Assembly (NCBI GenBank): GCA_938041955.1
Contig: CALISD010000021.1
Span: forward strand, 61,200-125,199
DNA: 64,000 bases
Direction of reading: 5' to 3'
DNA from: an uncultured Granulosicoccaceae bacterium
Lineage (GTDB): Bacteria; Pseudomonadota; Gammaproteobacteria; Granulosicoccales; Granulosicoccaceae
The translations under genes and the position numbers were made by a program. Each line of letters begins with the position of its first letter. The stretch's first letter is position 1. Below, in pieces: positions 8,614 through 18,061 of the stretch. The notes below the pieces were generated by a model. That model made no database searches, was not told where the DNA came from, and was given only the letters and a program-made list of their open reading frames with translations.

Positions 8614-9240
8614 TTGAAACCCTCCCGAAACAATACTGACAGCACAAGTGTAACTGTCAATCTAGCAAGCAATTTGAAAGCCTACTACCTAGCTCTCTTT
8701 GTTGGTGTCACTTGTCTGGTTTTTCAAGCTTTACACTTGGCTACTGCATTGCGTTTTGGCAGGGCCGAGATCCTGGAATCCGGCCAATGGTGGCGAATTG
8801 TGACCGGCAACCTGGTCCATTTGGGGTATTCACATCTGTTTTTGAATCTCGCCGGATTGACATTAATCAGCTTGTTGCTGGCTCACGCACTTAGCGTCCG
8901 GCAGTGGGTGTTTACCGGACTCTGCTCTATGATCGGCGTCGGCGTCGGCCTGCTGTTGTTTGATCCACAGTTGAGCTGGTACGTCGGCTTGTCCGGCGCA
9001 CTTTACGGACTATTGCTCGGCGGTGCGATTGCCGAATTCAGACACCACAAGCAAATGGCTCTGCTCATCGCCGCTTTCACCATTGGTAAAATCATTTGGG
9101 AGCAGATTTTCGGTGCGGTAGAGAGCAGCGAAGCAATGACCGGGGGTAATGTCATTGTCAATGCACATCTCTATGGCATGGTGGCAGGAGCACTGGCAGT
9201 GTTGTTTTTACGCGCTGTTGAGTTTATTCGCAGCAAATAG
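8614..9240 (+). CDS. rrtA: Rhombosortase (rhomboid-family GlyGly-CTERM serine protease)
   Basis: 208 aa polytopic membrane protein. Rhombosortase features are visible: GQWWRIVTGNLVHLGYSHL near residue 58, the nucleophile in YVGLSGALYGLL (Ser127 in GLSG), and the catalytic His185 in NAHLYGMVAG. Rhombosortases cleave C-terminal GG-hydrophobic-Arg tails of secreted proteins, many of which are type II secretion substrates. Here the gene is divergent from the gspG operon, and a protein with a GGG-Cys...RRRKM tail is encoded at 279-1412. Start is TTG with GGA about ten bases upstream; the first 20 residues look non-conserved, so a later start is possible. Confidence 0.85.
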   Translation: MKPSRNNTDSTSVTVNLASNLKAYYLALFVGVTCLVFQALHLATALRFGRAEILESGQWWRIVTGNLVHLGYSHLFLNLAGLTLISLLLAHALSVRQWVFTGLCSMIGVGVGLLLFDPQLSWYVGLSGALYGLLLGGAIAEFRHHKQMALLIAAFTIGKIIWEQIFGAVESSEAMTGGNVIVNAHLYGMVAGALAVLFLRAVEFIRSK

Positions 9241-9317
9241 AACAAACCCAGGGCATTGGAAAATCAACCATGGCGTTCAGGGGAACTGGAAACTCAATCG
9301 ACGATCAGAACAGCCAT

Positions 9318-11402
9318 CTAGACATTACCGTACTCAGGTGACTCTTCACCCAACCAACGTGAAATCAGTGGCACGACCTGCTGTGGGTGGCGCACCGTAA
9401 TTTCATCAGTCATCTGTTTGACCTGCGGCAACAGTTTTTTATCTCGCATAAGATCGGCAATTTTAAATTGCGCACTACCTGTCTGGCGGGTACCGAGTAC
9501 CTCACCGGCCCCACGTAGCTCAAGATCTTTTTCTGCAATTAAAAAACCGTCATTGGTTTCTCTTAAGATGCCAATTCTGTCTCTGGCGCGCTGGCTTAAA
9601 CCCTTTTCATACAAAAGCACACAACTGCTTTGCTGTGACCCTCGTCCAACGCGCCCTCGCAACTGATGCAGTTGCGACAAGCCTAGGCGCTCTACATTCT
9701 CAATAATTATCAGAGACGCATTGGGTACATCAACTCCTACCTCTATCACGGTGGTCGCGACCAGCAAATCTGTTGAATGCTCTTTGAACTGCTGCATGGC
9801 GTGCTCTTTTTGTGTTGCATGCATTCTGCCGTGCACCAAAGACACACGGGCTTCTGGTAAAAATTCTTTAAGCTCGATCAAGGTGTCTTCAGCGGCATTA
9901 GCCTGCAGGGTCTCAGACTCATCTATCAGCGTGCACACCCAATACACTTGCCGGCCTTCTGCAATGGCCGCACCGACCCTTTCTACTATTTCAAGCCGTC
10001 GTGTATTGGGAATAGCCACTGTCGTGATCGCTTGCCGTCCCGGTGGAAGCTCATCAATGATGGAGCAATCCAGATCGGCGTAGGCTGTCATCGCCAGGGT
10101 ACGCGGGATAGGCGTCGCGGTCATCGTAAGCTGATGTGGCACCAAACCCCCTTCTACACCTTTCTCTCGCAGTGATAACCTTTGATGCACACCAAATCGA
10201 TGTTGTTCATCGACCACCGTTAACCCCAGGTTTTGAAAAACAACATCCTGCTGAAACAGCGCGTGGGTACCCACTGCAATTCTTGTTTGCCCAAGCGCAA
10301 TAGATTCGAGCGCATCGCGCTTTTGCTTTGCACCAAGTTTGCCTTTAAGCCAACCGATTTTTAACCCAAGCGGCTCAAACCAGCTACTAAAGCTGAGTAA
10401 ATGTTGCTCGGCCAGAATTTCCGTTGGCGCCATTACCGCAACTTGATAGCCCGCATCAACCACCAATGCGGCGGCGGCGGCGGCCACCAGTGTTTTACCG
10501 GATCCCACATCCCCCTGCACCAGTCTTAACATCGGTATACCGAGCGTTAAGTCTTGCTTAATCTCCTCGATTACTCGCTGCTGCGCACCAGTAAGTGAAA
10601 ACGGCAGTGACGCGATCAACTGCTCACACACCGAACCTTCAGATGCTATTACCGGAGCGGCTTGCTTTTTAATATCAGTGCGAATCTGTTGTACGCTTAA
10701 TCTATGCGCCACTAACTCTTCGAATGCCAACCGCTGTACTGCCGGGTGATGGCCCTCAAGCAAAGCATCCACTTCAACAGCGGGGTCTGGCCGATGTACC
10801 GTGATCAATGCCTGCTTCAACGACACCGCTGTCTGTGCAGACTCAGGCAGCAGCTCTTCAACAGTTGCCGTTTGTAGATGCGACAGTGCAGCATCAGTAA
10901 TCTTGCGCATAGACAGCTGATGCAAGCCTTCAGTCACAGGATAAACAGGCGTCAATGAAGTTTCACCTACCTGAGCAGCCGTCGGGTCAACCCCACGGGG
11001 AATGATCTGGAATTCCGGATGTACTATTTCAAGTTGTCTGGGTCCACGACGCACCTCACCGAAGCAGCGCACAACACTGCCCACTCGAAGCATTTGAAGC
11101 TGCTTTTGGTTAAAGTGAAAAAAACGCAGCGATAACTGGCTGCCATCGCGATCTTCAATGATGCACTGCAACGAGCGGCGTCCACGAAACAACTGTTCGC
11201 AGGACACCACAGCGCCGGCAGTCAATACCTCAAGGCCCGGTACCAGGTTACCGATAGCAACCACCCGGGTGCGATCCTGATAGCGCAGGGGCAAATGGAA
11301 CAATACATCCTGCAATGAAGTAATCTTCAGGCGTTTAAGTTTTTCAGCCTGCTTGGGCCCCACTCCTTTGAGGCGCGTAACAGCTATGGTCGTGAGATCC
11401 AT
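9318..11402 (-). CDS. recG: ATP-dependent DNA helicase RecG
   Basis: 694 aa, full length for RecG. An N-terminal wedge/OB domain begins with LKGVGPKQAEKLKRL and FHLPLRYQDRT. Helicase motifs follow: LVQGDVGSGKTLVAAAAA (Walker A), VVDEQHRFGVHQR (DEQH box), TMTATPIPRTLA, and VIEVGVDVPNA and LHQLRGRVGRG in the second lobe. RecG remodels stalled forks and branched recombination intermediates. It follows ridA by 25 bases in the same direction, consistent with the common spoT-ridA-recG order. Confidence 0.97.
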   Translation of the reverse strand: MDLTTIAVTRLKGVGPKQAEKLKRLKITSLQDVLFHLPLRYQDRTRVVAIGNLVPGLEVLTAGAVVSCEQLFRGRRSLQCIIEDRDGSQLSLRFFHFNQKQLQMLRVGSVVRCFGEVRRGPRQLEIVHPEFQIIPRGVDPTAAQVGETSLTPVYPVTEGLHQLSMRKITDAALSHLQTATVEELLPESAQTAVSLKQALITVHRPDPAVEVDALLEGHHPAVQRLAFEELVAHRLSVQQIRTDIKKQAAPVIASEGSVCEQLIASLPFSLTGAQQRVIEEIKQDLTLGIPMLRLVQGDVGSGKTLVAAAAAALVVDAGYQVAVMAPTEILAEQHLLSFSSWFEPLGLKIGWLKGKLGAKQKRDALESIALGQTRIAVGTHALFQQDVVFQNLGLTVVDEQHRFGVHQRLSLREKGVEGGLVPHQLTMTATPIPRTLAMTAYADLDCSIIDELPPGRQAITTVAIPNTRRLEIVERVGAAIAEGRQVYWVCTLIDESETLQANAAEDTLIELKEFLPEARVSLVHGRMHATQKEHAMQQFKEHSTDLLVATTVIEVGVDVPNASLIIIENVERLGLSQLHQLRGRVGRGSQQSSCVLLYEKGLSQRARDRIGILRETNDGFLIAEKDLELRGAGEVLGTRQTGSAQFKIADLMRDKKLLPQVKQMTDEITVRHPQQVVPLISRWLGEESPEYGNV

Positions 11403-11427
11403 ACCACAAATTTCTAATAGTGAACGA

Positions 11428-11811
11428 CTAAGCTAAAACCATAATCGCATCTACTTCTACCGGCACGTCTTTAGGCAGCTGTGCCACGCCAATAGCTGCG
11501 CGTGCCGGATAGGGTTCTTTAAAGTATTTCGCCATCACATCGTTAACATGGCCAAAATCTTTAAGGTCAGTCAGATACACAGTGAGTTTTACGATGTCTT
11601 CGAGTCCACCGCCAGCAGCTTCACATACAGCCTTCAGGTTATCGAACACCTGAGTAATCTGAGCAACAACATCACCCTCTACGACTTCCATGGTCTCTGG
11701 TACAAGCGGGATTTGTCCAGATACATACACAGTGTTACCCGCTTTTACGGCTTGTGAGTAAGCGCCAATCGCACCCGGTGCATTTTTAGTAGCTATGATT
11801 TCTTTGCTCAT
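11428..11811 (-). CDS. ridA: RidA family reactive enamine/imine deaminase
   Basis: 127 aa, the exact family size. It shows [23 protein letters not shown] and the C-terminal [22 protein letters not shown], including the Arg that binds the substrate carboxylate. RidA hydrolyses 2-aminoacrylate and related imines released by PLP enzymes. AAGAG lies six bases before the ATG. It sits between spoT and recG, but 542 bases containing repeat elements separate it from spoT. Confidence 0.96.
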   Translation of the reverse strand: MSKEIIATKNAPGAIGAYSQAVKAGNTVYVSGQIPLVPETMEVVEGDVVAQITQVFDNLKAVCEAAGGGLEDIVKLTVYLTDLKDFGHVNDVMAKYFKEPYPARAAIGVAQLPKDVPVEVDAIMVLA

Positions 11812-11876
11812 GAGATTCTCTTGTTCGGTAGTAACTTCAGCTTAAAATGAACCAACTGTAAATACTTGTGTGACTG

Positions 11877-11979
11877 TTCAGGGTGCACCTGTCATGTTCG
11901 TGGGTAGGAGTTCGTGTGCAACGTACCGAGGTATTTGAGCACGAACGACACGCCACGGGCACAACACGCGTGCCCTGAT
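11877..11979. repeat. Foldback repeat, copy 1 of 2
   Basis: A 103-base imperfect palindrome beginning TTCAGGGTGCACCTGTCAT and ending GCGTGCCCTGAT. Read on the other strand its end begins ATCAGGGCACGCGTG, matching its start. Both arms carry the inner word GTTCGTG or its complement CACGAAC. It is clearly related to the element at 12076-12180. No coding capacity is credible. It resembles a short nonautonomous mobile or REP-like element. Confidence 0.65.
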
Positions 11980-12075
11980 TGTTCCGTACGAGTATATCGA
12001 AAGTTAAGGTAACTATTCAGTCGGAAATGAGCTGAATTCGAATTTTCAAAATGGTTTAGCAGTCTTGGGGAGACT

Positions 12076-12180
12076 TTCAGGGTGGGCCTGTCGTATTCAT
12101 GAGGTAGAAGTTCGCGCACAACATACCGATGTATTCAGCACGAACGACAACACCCAGGGATACGACAGGTGCGCCCTGAA
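12076..12180. repeat. Foldback repeat, copy 2 of 2
   Basis: A 105-base imperfect palindrome in the same orientation as the copy at 11877. The ends are TTCAGGGTGGGCCTGTCGT and ACGACAGGTGCGCCCTGAA, which pair with each other almost fully. Internal words (CAACATACCGATGTATT, GCACGAACGACA) align with copy 1. About 96 bases of unremarkable sequence lie between the copies. Confidence 0.65.
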
Positions 12181-12192
12181 TAGTGACAGGCC

Positions 12193-12355
12193 AGGAGCCT
12201 GTCTGAGAACTAGGGTTGTAGCGAGGGTGTGAAATTTTAGGTCAGATATTTCTGATCGTTAGAGGCGAATAGTCATTCTTCTTTAACGAAAAGGATCGAA
12301 ATAGCTGGCCAAAATATCGCGACCGCAGTAGATCATAGTTCTCGGACAGGCTCCT
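12193..12355. mobile_element. MITE-like element with 20-bp terminal inverted repeats, abutting the spoT stop
   Basis: The left end AGGAGCCTGTCTGAGAACTA (12193-12212) and the right end (12336-12355) are inverted copies with one mismatch. The 163-base element has no gene. Its right end lies inside the spoT stop codon: TAG occupies 12354-12356. Read on the minus strand its interior matches parts of the element beyond uvrD at 48930-49200, including ATGATCTAC-GCGG near one end and AAAGAAGAATGACTA further in. I see no target-site duplication. Confidence 0.7.
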
Positions 12356-14594
12356 ATGAGCTTGCGCGTCGCGCTCGATGAACGGCATATAAACTACGCA
12401 CTCGCCGGATCAACCGGCCAAGATGGGTACGATCCTTCACACTCAGTGTGAAATCCAGAATGCTGATTGTCTCATTGCTGCGATCAAAACGAATGTCTTC
12501 AATATTTGACTCCATTTCAGACATTACATTGGAGATCTTGGCAAGCACTCCCGGCACGTTGTTGATTTCAACAATAACATTGGTATGAAATACCTCAGTG
12601 ATATCTGTACCCCAGACAACCGCAACCCACTCTTTCGCGCGCCTCCGTTGTCTGCCGACATTTTTACATTCAGTGCGGTGGACCAATACCCCTTTACCCG
12701 CGGTGATCATGCCCTGAATATTGTCACCGGGTATCGGCTGACAACATTTGGCCAGCGAAATAATGGCATCTTCACCACCGGCCACAATCAACGGTCCGGG
12801 ATCAGATTCCTTGTTAACCGGTATGATGCGTTTAACATCACCATCTACATCGCCTTCATTCAAAAGCCAGGCGGCGATCATGCTAGGGATCTGGTTACCC
12901 AGACCCACTTCATAGTACAAACTTTCAAGATCTTTCAGTTCCATTTGCTTAAGCAATGAGTCAATCGCTGTCTGGTCAATGTCTTCGATAGTTGCGTCGT
13001 GACGCTTCAGACCGCGATTCACCAACTGCTGACCAAATCCAATGGTCTTATCAACACTCTGGTGTTTGATAAAGTTCCGCACCGCACCGCGCGCCTTTGG
13101 TGTGACCACAAAATTCAACCAATAAGGGCTCGGCTGCTGGTTATCAGAGCGAATAATTTCAACCGTCTGGCCCGACTCCAGCGGCATACTCAGCGACACT
13201 GGTTTGCGATCCACCTTGGCAGTCAGGCAGCTGTTGCCAATATCAGAGTGCACTTGATAGGCAAAGTCGACTGCAGTCGCACCCTGCGGCAATCGATAGA
13301 TGTCACCTTCTGGTGAGAACACATAGATTTCGTCAGGAAATAAATCAACTTTGACGTTTTCATAAAACTCCAGCGTATCTTCGCTGGTGTCTTTTATATC
13401 AATCAGGTTAGCCAACCACTGATGGGCTCGCTGTTGTGCCACATTTGACGGGCCTTCTTTGTACATCCAGTGCGCAGCAACGCCCGTCTCTGCAAACCGG
13501 TCCATCTCATGGGTTCGTATCTGGACTTCAATCGGCACAGCAGCAGGGCTTAACAACACAGTGTGCAATGACTGATAGCCATTGCTTTTCGGTATAACAA
13601 TGTAGTCTTTAAATTGCTTTGGTAGCGGGTTGTGCACCCGGTGCATCACACCAAGGGCTCGATAACAGTCATCTACCTTGTTTACCACCACACGTACTGC
13701 AAACATATCGAATATGTCTTCAAATGCAGAACGCTTCTTACGCATCTTCTGGTAAAGGCTATAGAGATGTTTCTCACGGCCATGCACTTCAGATTCTATA
13801 CCAGCCTCTTCAAGTTTGGATTTCGCTACAATCTCAAACTTCTGAACTAGCTCTACACGGTCTTTATGGCGCTTTTTGACCGCCTCTGCCAATACCCGGT
13901 AACGCGCCGGGTAAAGCGACTTGAAGCCAAGATCTTCAAGCTCATTTTTCATCCGATAGATGCCGAGGCGATTGGCGATCGGCGCATAGACTTCCAGCGT
14001 TTCACGCGCAATTCGACGGCGTTTTTCATCCGGCATCGCGCCCAGTGTGCGCATGTTATGAATTCGATCTGACAGTTTGATCAGGATGACACGAATATCG
14101 TCAACCATCGCAAGCAACATCTTTTGAAAGTTGGCCGCTTGTGCTTCCGCTCTGGATTTAAACTTTAAATGCGTGAGCTTACTTAAGCCATCCACTAACA
14201 ACGAGACATCTTCACCAAACTGCTCTGTGATTTGCTCGACAGAGGCCGAGGTATCTTCCACAACATCATGAAGCAATGCCGCCATCACACTACGATGGTC
14301 CATGTTCAGTTCGAACACAATTTTGGCGACAGCCAGCGGGTGGGATATATAGGGTTCGCCAGACAGTCGGCTCTGGCCTTTATGCGCTTCTTCGGCCATT
14401 TCGAAGGCGGCGCGCACTTCATTTATTTGTGACTCATCAAAACGCCTTTGCATCAATTTGCAAAGGTCTTCGATAGTCAGCTGCCTGGCGGCTTGCTCGG
14501 CAGGATTGTTACTGGAACGTGTCAGTGAAGGTACTGCCACGTTCAATGACGGTGTGTCAAATGCCCGTAGGGGTAATGGATGCTGATTCTTCAC
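12354..14594 (-). CDS. spoT: Bifunctional (p)ppGpp synthetase/hydrolase SpoT
   Basis: SpoT makes and destroys the stringent-response alarmone. The order is HD hydrolase domain (HDVVEDT motif, active type), RelA/SpoT synthetase domain (NGYQSLHT), TGS domain, helical and zinc-type region ([17 protein letters not shown]), and ACT domain at the end. I place the start at GTG 14594 (746 aa), seven bases after GAGGAA. A TTG at 14609 has no ribosome site. Either start overlaps the end of rpoZ, so the two are translationally coupled. The C-terminus ends ...RARRASS, and its stop is shared with the MITE-like element downstream. This is the spoT-type member, not relA, judging by the intact HD motif and the rpoZ neighbour. 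Confidence 0.96.
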   Translation of the reverse strand: MKNQHPLPLRAFDTPSLNVAVPSLTRSSNNPAEQAARQLTIEDLCKLMQRRFDESQINEVRAAFEMAEEAHKGQSRLSGEPYISHPLAVAKIVFELNMDHRSVMAALLHDVVEDTSASVEQITEQFGEDVSLLVDGLSKLTHLKFKSRAEAQAANFQKMLLAMVDDIRVILIKLSDRIHNMRTLGAMPDEKRRRIARETLEVYAPIANRLGIYRMKNELEDLGFKSLYPARYRVLAEAVKKRHKDRVELVQKFEIVAKSKLEEAGIESEVHGREKHLYSLYQKMRKKRSAFEDIFDMFAVRVVVNKVDDCYRALGVMHRVHNPLPKQFKDYIVIPKSNGYQSLHTVLLSPAAVPIEVQIRTHEMDRFAETGVAAHWMYKEGPSNVAQQRAHQWLANLIDIKDTSEDTLEFYENVKVDLFPDEIYVFSPEGDIYRLPQGATAVDFAYQVHSDIGNSCLTAKVDRKPVSLSMPLESGQTVEIIRSDNQQPSPYWLNFVVTPKARGAVRNFIKHQSVDKTIGFGQQLVNRGLKRHDATIEDIDQTAIDSLLKQMELKDLESLYYEVGLGNQIPSMIAAWLLNEGDVDGDVKRIIPVNKESDPGPLIVAGGEDAIISLAKCCQPIPGDNIQGMITAGKGVLVHRTECKNVGRQRRRAKEWVAVVWGTDITEVFHTNVIVEINNVPGVLAKISNVMSEMESNIEDIRFDRSNETISILDFTLSVKDRTHLGRLIRRVRSLYAVHRARRASS

Positions 14595-14823
14595 TGGAGG
14601 TTTCCTCAATCGGCATCACCTGCGGTGTGTCTTCCAGCATTTCTTTCTTGATCAGTCCTGCAGCAATTTCACGCAGCGCAACCACGGTGGGTTTGTCGTT
14701 CTCGATTGGCACAAGCGGTTCCGCACCCAATGAAATCTTTCGAGCCCTTTTTGAAGCCTGCAATACCAGCTCAAAACGATTATCAACGTGTTCCAGGCAA
14801 TCTTCTACTGTTACTCGTGCCAT
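14557..14823 (-). CDS. rpoZ: RNA polymerase omega subunit
   Basis: 88 aa, normal length. The N-terminus [20 protein letters not shown] and the [11 protein letters not shown] helix are the conserved omega signature; omega helps fold and assemble the beta' subunit and forms part of a ppGpp site. GGAG lies six bases before the ATG. It overlaps the start of spoT by 38 bases and follows gmk by 220 bases, the standard gammaproteobacterial arrangement. Confidence 0.97.
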   Translation of the reverse strand: MARVTVEDCLEHVDNRFELVLQASKRARKISLGAEPLVPIENDKPTVVALREIAAGLIKKEMLEDTPQVMPIEETSSEESASITPTGI

Positions 14824-15043
14824 CTTATTCTCCGAACTTACTACGGGAAGTTCTACTAAGTAGTACCACAGGGGGTTAAATCACGTGCAAATGAAGCCGA
14901 CTCTTATCGAGTCACCACGCGCCACCCTTCATTTTAGTGACATTGAGTAAGAAAACAACCGGCAAGGCAAGCTTTGCTGCTTTGAGACGCCGGGCAATGG
15001 TCTATTACATCACGTTCAAGACCATACTCGCCGCAAAGTGAGA

Positions 15044-15655
15044 TCAGGACAATAACGCAGAGAGCAGCTCAGAGCGCTCTTGCACCTGGCGATTTACCTT
15101 CATTCGCTTGGCAATCACCACCGCGCTGAGTTCCATCACTGCCTGTTCGAAGTCGTCGTTTATGATTAAGTAATCGTAGTTTGAAAAGTGCCGCATGTCT
15201 GACACGGCATCCGCAATTCGTCGCTCAATGACTTCATCTGAATCAGTGGCACGGCCACGAAGCCGTTGCTCCAACGTTTCACGCGATGGCGGAACAATGA
15301 ATATGCTGCACGCATCGGGCATCAACCTGCGCACCTGATCGGCACCCTGCCAATCGATCTCCAGCAAAACATCCTTACCGCTCTTTAAGGTATTTTCAAC
15401 ACTTTGGTGTGACGTGCCGTAGTAGTTATCAAACACTTGCGCGTGCTCGAGAAAATCCGCACCGGCGATCATTTCATGAAAAGTGGGCTCATCAACAAAG
15501 TGATAGTCAACACCATCTGTGTCATTGGGACGTTTAGACCGTGTGGTATGAGAAACGGACACGACCAAGTCGTCAATCCGCGAGCAGGTCTCACGCACCA
15601 TGCTGGTTTTTCCAGCGCCGGACGGAGCCGACAAGATAAATAGCTGTGCCGTCAT
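15044..15655 (-). CDS. gmk: Guanylate kinase
   Basis: 203 aa. Walker A is LSAPSGAGKTSM near the N-terminus, followed by VSHTTRSKRPNDTDGVDYHF, the GMP-binding region, and EIDWQGADQVR. It phosphorylates GMP to GDP using ATP. Located upstream of rpoZ and spoT on the same strand, so GDP/GTP supply and ppGpp metabolism sit together. Confidence 0.97.
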   Translation of the reverse strand: MTAQLFILSAPSGAGKTSMVRETCSRIDDLVVSVSHTTRSKRPNDTDGVDYHFVDEPTFHEMIAGADFLEHAQVFDNYYGTSHQSVENTLKSGKDVLLEIDWQGADQVRRLMPDACSIFIVPPSRETLEQRLRGRATDSDEVIERRIADAVSDMRHFSNYDYLIINDDFEQAVMELSAVVIAKRMKVNRQVQERSELLSALLS

Positions 15656-15781
15656 CGTTGCCTCACCAGGGCTAATAGTTATTCACACTTTTGCTGCCAA
15701 GTGTAGTCGCAACTTACCACTGATGCGTAACTGATATAGCCGGTTTTAGATGTCCGACTAATCAGTAGCCTACCTCAACCG

Positions 15782-16738
15782 CTATGCGTTGATTGCGATA
15801 CGAGAGTCATAAACATCGACATCAGAGCCAATCAACAACTCTACCAGTCGATCGCTAATTGGCAAACGGGTAGTTTGCTCAAAATGCATAAACATCGGGT
15901 TAGGGTCAACATCTATTACCGCAAATTCACCTTCGGGGGTAATTCTCATATCCACAGCACAAAACATATAGTCGAGTGTGGCCGCTGCTCTTACGCAGGT
16001 GCGTTTGGCTTCCTGTGGGAGTTCGATCGGTCGTACATGATCCCCTCCCATTGTGCCGGTGTAGTCAGATTCCGCTGATTCCACTACTCCGGCATAAACC
16101 GAGTCACCAATTACATAGGCTCGAACTTCGTCACCAATGATATTTTCCTGATACTCAATCGGCGTCCCCGGAAGATCAGACAGGCGTCGACCGATATCAT
16201 CGATCTGGCCAATGTTCCAACTTGAATGGCTCCACCCGGATGGACGATATAGCAACTGTTCCTCAGTCATACTAAAGAATGCCTGCACCCTTCTGAAGTC
16301 ATTACTGACGATGATTTCAGGAACGCGAATGCCTTGCGTGCGAATTTTTTGTAGCTGATGAATGCGGAATCTTGAATTGTTCAATGCATCGATCGGATTG
16401 ATCCAGTGACACTCTAATCCTCTGAAAAGGCTGCCAAGTGATGCCTCCGTCTCACGCATTTCGACTTCGTCCTGCACACCCCCGACCATGCTGGAGCCTG
16501 GCAACAGGTCGTCCCATTGTCGGCAGAAAATACAGTTGACAGTAGACAGATCGATCGCTGGCTGACCATCGCGAAAGCGTATTGAACCAGACATTGGCAA
16601 TGCACCATCGAAGGTCAATGTCATGTCTCTTGGATAGAGCCGAGAATCGAAGTACGCAACACGATTTCCGCGGGCAACTATTTTGTTATATATGGCGGCT
16701 GCATGTCGATCTTCAGCGGTGCCCAGTACCAGAATCAT
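15782..16738 (-). CDS. ATP-grasp ligase, RimK/graspetide-ligase type
   Basis: 318 aa. The N-terminal part has GNRVAYFDSRLYPRDMTLTF and IFCRQWDD, resembling the pre-ATP-grasp domain of MvdC/MvdD-type ligases, where a similar stretch precedes W-R contacts. The ATP-grasp fold follows, with WINPIDALNNSRFRIHQLQKI (about 112-131), ENIIGDEVRAYVIGD (198-212), AVDMRITPEGEFAVIDVDPNP (261-281); the last carries acidic and Asn residues used for Mg-ATP. The usual KP motif appears to be YRPSG (164-168), a Lys to Arg change. GGAG lies five bases before the ATG. These enzymes join a carboxylate to an amine or hydroxyl; the substrate is unknown. No convincing precursor peptide was found next to it. It could equally be a RimK-like tailing enzyme. 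Confidence 0.7.
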   Translation of the reverse strand: MILVLGTAEDRHAAAIYNKIVARGNRVAYFDSRLYPRDMTLTFDGALPMSGSIRFRDGQPAIDLSTVNCIFCRQWDDLLPGSSMVGGVQDEVEMRETEASLGSLFRGLECHWINPIDALNNSRFRIHQLQKIRTQGIRVPEIIVSNDFRRVQAFFSMTEEQLLYRPSGWSHSSWNIGQIDDIGRRLSDLPGTPIEYQENIIGDEVRAYVIGDSVYAGVVESAESDYTGTMGGDHVRPIELPQEAKRTCVRAAATLDYMFCAVDMRITPEGEFAVIDVDPNPMFMHFEQTTRLPISDRLVELLIGSDVDVYDSRIAINA

Positions 16739-17146
16739 CTTGTCTCCAAGTCTTAAACAACTCGTGTGACAAAGGACATATCATATTCTGTACCATGGCC
16801 CGATAAGGCTAAGAAGCTCGTTTAGTCAAACTGAATTTGAATGAGTCGCCAATATCTAAAGAGATAATCTGCGGTAATTCACAGTTCATTAGCAAACCAA
16901 CAAACATCTTGGGATAACGCCAGCCTGTACGCACTCATCAGGAGCGAGAAGAACGGGATTAACTTGACGGTGTCAATGACATAGCGTTCTTATTCTGCAA
17001 GAGTGTGTAGTAAAGAAGTGTTCAGATCAGGACCACCAATGAGTGGTGCGTCGGGTTGTATAACAATGCCATCAACACTGTGATGGCATTAACAATATAA
17101 TCTCAATAATGGCATTGCACCAATATGATTTTAGCCAATCGCTTTA
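16739..17146. other. Gene-free stretch between sucD and the ATP-grasp gene
   Basis: About 400 bases between two minus-strand genes. It holds one clear hairpin (17065-17090) near the sucD end and should contain the promoter of the ATP-grasp gene. Only very short frames occur, the longest being 32 codons at 16809-16907 on the minus strand, without a ribosome site. Confidence 0.45.
17065..17090 (-). terminator. Hairpin downstream of sucD, possible terminator
   Basis: AATGCCATCA and TGATGGCATT form a perfect 10-bp stem around a six-base loop, 57 bases after the sucD stop on the minus strand. The following sequence (GTTATAC) is only weakly U-rich, so termination may be inefficient or Rho-dependent. 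Confidence 0.4.
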
Positions 17147-18058
17147 TTAGCCAATGGCTTTTAAGAGCGTCTCACCCAGCTTCGCAGGTGACGGAGACAC
17201 AACAATACCGGCAGCCTCCATCGCGGTGATCTTATCGTCGGCCCCGCCTTTACCACCTGAGATCACCGCACCTGCGTGTCCCATGGTGCGTCCCGGAGGA
17301 GCAGTACGTCCGGCGATAAATCCGGCAACCGGTTTTTTACGACCCTTGGCAGCTTGCGCTGTCAGCCACTCTGACGCTTCTTCCTCAGCAGAACCGCCAA
17401 TTTCACCAATCATAATAATTGACTCGGTTTCAGGGTCATCGAGGAACAGATCAAGAACATCGATAAACTCCGTGCCTTTAACCGGATCGCCACCAATACC
17501 CACGGCGGTGGTCTGCCCCAGACCCGCCATAGTGGTTTGATACACCGCTTCGTAGGTCAGGGTTCCAGAGCGTGAAACGACGCCGACGGATCCTTTCTTG
17601 AATATGGTGCCGGGCATAATGCCAATCTTGCACTCATTAGGCGTTAACAGCCCGGGGCAATTCGGCCCTACCAAACGTGATTTGGAATCGGCTAATCTGG
17701 CTTTTACGTTGACCATATCTCTGACCGGTACACCTTCAGTGATGCAGATGATCAAAGCTACTTCAGCTTCAATCGCCTCGATGATCGCAGCCGCAGCACC
17801 GGCAGGCGGTACATAAACAACAGAGGCATCAGCCCCGGTTTCAGCTTTACCTTCTTTAACCGTTGCAAACACGGGAAGCTCTGACCCTTTTGAATCACCG
17901 TTCTCAGAGACCCAGGTGGTGCCGCCTTTTTTGGGATGAATCCCGCCGACCATTTGCGTACCGTGGTAAGCAAGCGCTTGTTCGGTGTGAAAAGTACCGG
18001 TCTTCCCTGTTAAGCCCTGGACTAATATTTTGGTGTCTTTATTTATCAGTATTGACAT
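17147..18058 (-). CDS. sucD: Succinyl-CoA synthetase alpha subunit
   Basis: 303 aa. It has the CoA-binding Rossmann part ([14 protein letters not shown]), [20 protein letters not shown], and the active-site His261 in [16 protein letters not shown], which is phosphorylated during catalysis. It makes ATP or GTP from succinyl-CoA together with SucC. The chain is slightly longer than the enterobacterial protein (about 289) because of an insert after GGTTW (residues about 49-60). The start lies four bases after the sucC stop, so the subunits are translated together. Confidence 0.97.
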   Translation of the reverse strand: MSILINKDTKILVQGLTGKTGTFHTEQALAYHGTQMVGGIHPKKGGTTWVSENGDSKGSELPVFATVKEGKAETGADASVVYVPPAGAAAAIIEAIEAEVALIICITEGVPVRDMVNVKARLADSKSRLVGPNCPGLLTPNECKIGIMPGTIFKKGSVGVVSRSGTLTYEAVYQTTMAGLGQTTAVGIGGDPVKGTEFIDVLDLFLDDPETESIIMIGEIGGSAEEEASEWLTAQAAKGRKKPVAGFIAGRTAPPGRTMGHAGAVISGGKGGADDKITAMEAAGIVVSPSPAKLGETLLKAIG

Positions 18059-18061
18059 AAC

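Noticed and set aside
11892..12119. 75-codon open frame on the minus strand between ridA and spoT
   Set aside because: It runs through foldback copy 1 and into copy 2, has no ribosome site and no protein-like pattern.
16809..16907. 32-codon minus-strand frame considered as a precursor peptide for the ATP-grasp ligase
   Set aside because: No ribosome site, and no acceptor-rich core or leader pattern. Kept only as a note.
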